Positions 14,865 through 15,593 of a DNA stretch of 15,593 nt are shown here, one piece after another; position 1 is the stretch's first letter; every line of letters starts with the position of its first letter. The translations under genes were made by a program, and so were the position numbers. This DNA is from JAQBGV01 sp032128395 (lineage in GTDB: Bacteria > Planctomycetota > UBA8108 > UBA1146), in contig JAQBGV010000061.1 in the NCBI GenBank assembly GCA_032128395.1, forward strand, positions 1-15,593. The letters run 5' to 3'. Below the pieces are notes generated by a model, which was not told where the DNA came from, did no database searches, and worked only from the letters and a program-made list of their open reading frames with translations.

Positions 14865-15593
14865 TGCGCGTGCTCGCTTCTTGTTCGCGATGGGGTTCCT
14901 CGCAACCACCGCCACGCTCGCTCCTGCGAGCGGCCAGGGGCTCGACGTCGCCATCGTCGCCGCCGCGTCGCTGAACGGGGTGACCGACTGCCGCATGACC
15001 GACCCACAGGCGCGGTTGCTCTCGACCGGTCTGTTCGACTCGGTCGATCTGATCGACACCGTCGTAGCGACCCCGACCCTCGCCGAACTGCTCGCGTACG
15101 ACGCGGTGCTCTCTTGGACCAACGTCGCTCCCGCCGACAACGAGACGTGGGGCGAGGTGATGGCGGACTACGTCGATGCCGGGGGAGGAGTCGTCACCGC
15201 ACTCTTCGCCAACACTTCCACCGATCCGTCTCGAAGCCTCGGGGGTCGCTGGCGGGTAGGCTACGAGGTCATCCTCCCGCTAACCGACGGGAGCGTGACC
15301 GGCAGCTCCGGTCTCGGGGACCACGATTCGGAGCATCCGATCTTCGCTGGCGTGACGACCTTCGACGGCGGGACATCCAGCTTCCGCCCTTTGGGATTCG
15401 CCGTGGCTCCGGGGACGGAAATCGTGGCGCGGTGGATCGACACCAGGATCCTTGTCGCGACGCTCCCGACACGACCGGGGCGGGTCGATCTCGGGCTCTA
15501 CCCGCCGTCGAGCGACTGCTTCCCCGGCTTCCAAGACCCCACCACCGACGGGGCGTGGTTGATGGCGAACGCGCTGGTCTACGTCAGCGACCC
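14857..15593 (+). CDS. Secreted protein of unknown function, possible class I glutamine amidotransferase-like fold (partial, cut by window edge)
   Basis: A frame with no stop runs to the right edge, giving 245 codons. It has a signal peptide (about 1-24, ending LAPASG) and then a mature domain opening GLDVAIVAA. An acidic alpha/beta pattern follows (YDAVLSWTNVAP, YVDAGGGVVTALFA), then HPIFAGV and DGAWLMANALVYV. Alternation of hydrophobic strands with a Gly-Gly turn, plus a closing DGxxLxANAL helix, recalls ThuA or glutamine amidotransferase-like domains of secreted proteins. No catalytic Cys in an elbow is visible, so an enzyme is unlikely from this part. GGAG (14849-14852) is 4 bases before the ATG at 14857 and only 1 base before the adjacent ATG at 14854, so 14857 is preferred. 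Either start lies within the end of the pentaheme gene (ATGATGACTAG), implying translational coupling. The C-terminus, perhaps with more domains, is outside the window. Confidence 0.8.
   Translation, partial: MTSARARFLFAMGFLATTATLAPASGQGLDVAIVAAASLNGVTDCRMTDPQARLLSTGLFDSVDLIDTVVATPTLAELLAYDAVLSWTNVAPADNETWGEVMADYVDAGGGVVTALFANTSTDPSRSLGGRWRVGYEVILPLTDGSVTGSSGLGDHDSEHPIFAGVTTFDGGTSSFRPLGFAVAPGTEIVARWIDTRILVATLPTRPGRVDLGLYPPSSDCFPGFQDPTTDGAWLMANALVYVSD

Noticed and set aside
13428..15140. A 570-codon open frame on the minus strand across the pentaheme gene and its neighbour
   Set aside because: It is opposite a gene with five heme motifs, spans the end of one gene and the start of another, and shows no signal or family features.

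Overview
This GC-rich window carries eight protein-coding genes, one of them cut by the right edge. Every one begins with a signal peptide, lipobox or N-terminal membrane segment, so the whole region encodes periplasmic, membrane-attached or cell-surface proteins. No RNA gene, insertion sequence, CRISPR array or housekeeping gene was seen. The host looks like a free-living, respiring Gram-negative-type bacterium: it has two lipoproteins, covalent c-type hemes, Sco domains and a secreted multicopper oxidase. The mix of a LamG-containing metallophosphoesterase, a DUF4382 lipoprotein and large charged secreted enzymes fits Planctomycetota, Myxococcota or Acidobacteriota-like lineages. I cannot name the phylum with confidence.

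Layout from left to right. (1) A plus-strand Sco-cytochrome c fusion (19-1269). (2) A minus-strand pair transcribed leftward: an S9 peptidase with charged inserts (6167-3150), followed after 7 bases by a LamG/purple-acid-phosphatase-like metallophosphoesterase (3142-1307). (3) A plus-strand lipoprotein with a DUF4382-type domain and tandem repeats (6350-8410). It ends at a strong bidirectional terminator (8441-8479). (4) A minus-strand operon of a very large multicopper oxidase (12675-9766) and a second Sco-cytochrome c fusion (9683-8505), a close paralogue of gene 1. (5) A 506-base divergent regulatory region (12676-13181) with a candidate promoter for each direction and several inverted repeats. 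(6) A plus-strand operon of a pentaheme cytochrome c lipoprotein (13182-14864) and a translationally coupled secreted protein of unknown function (14857 to the edge).

The most interesting theme is copper plus heme. The multicopper oxidase keeps all four copper-ligand motifs. Its operon partner fuses a copper-binding Sco domain to a monoheme cytochrome c, then adds a conserved Cys-Cys motif and a C-terminal membrane segment. The same architecture recurs in gene 1, and a pentaheme lipoprotein is divergently transcribed from the shared regulatory region. My inference is a membrane-tethered copper and electron-transfer module serving the oxidase. No CuA or heme-copper oxidase gene, the usual Sco client, is present in the window. 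The peptidase, phosphoesterase and DUF4382 lipoprotein look like separate envelope functions.
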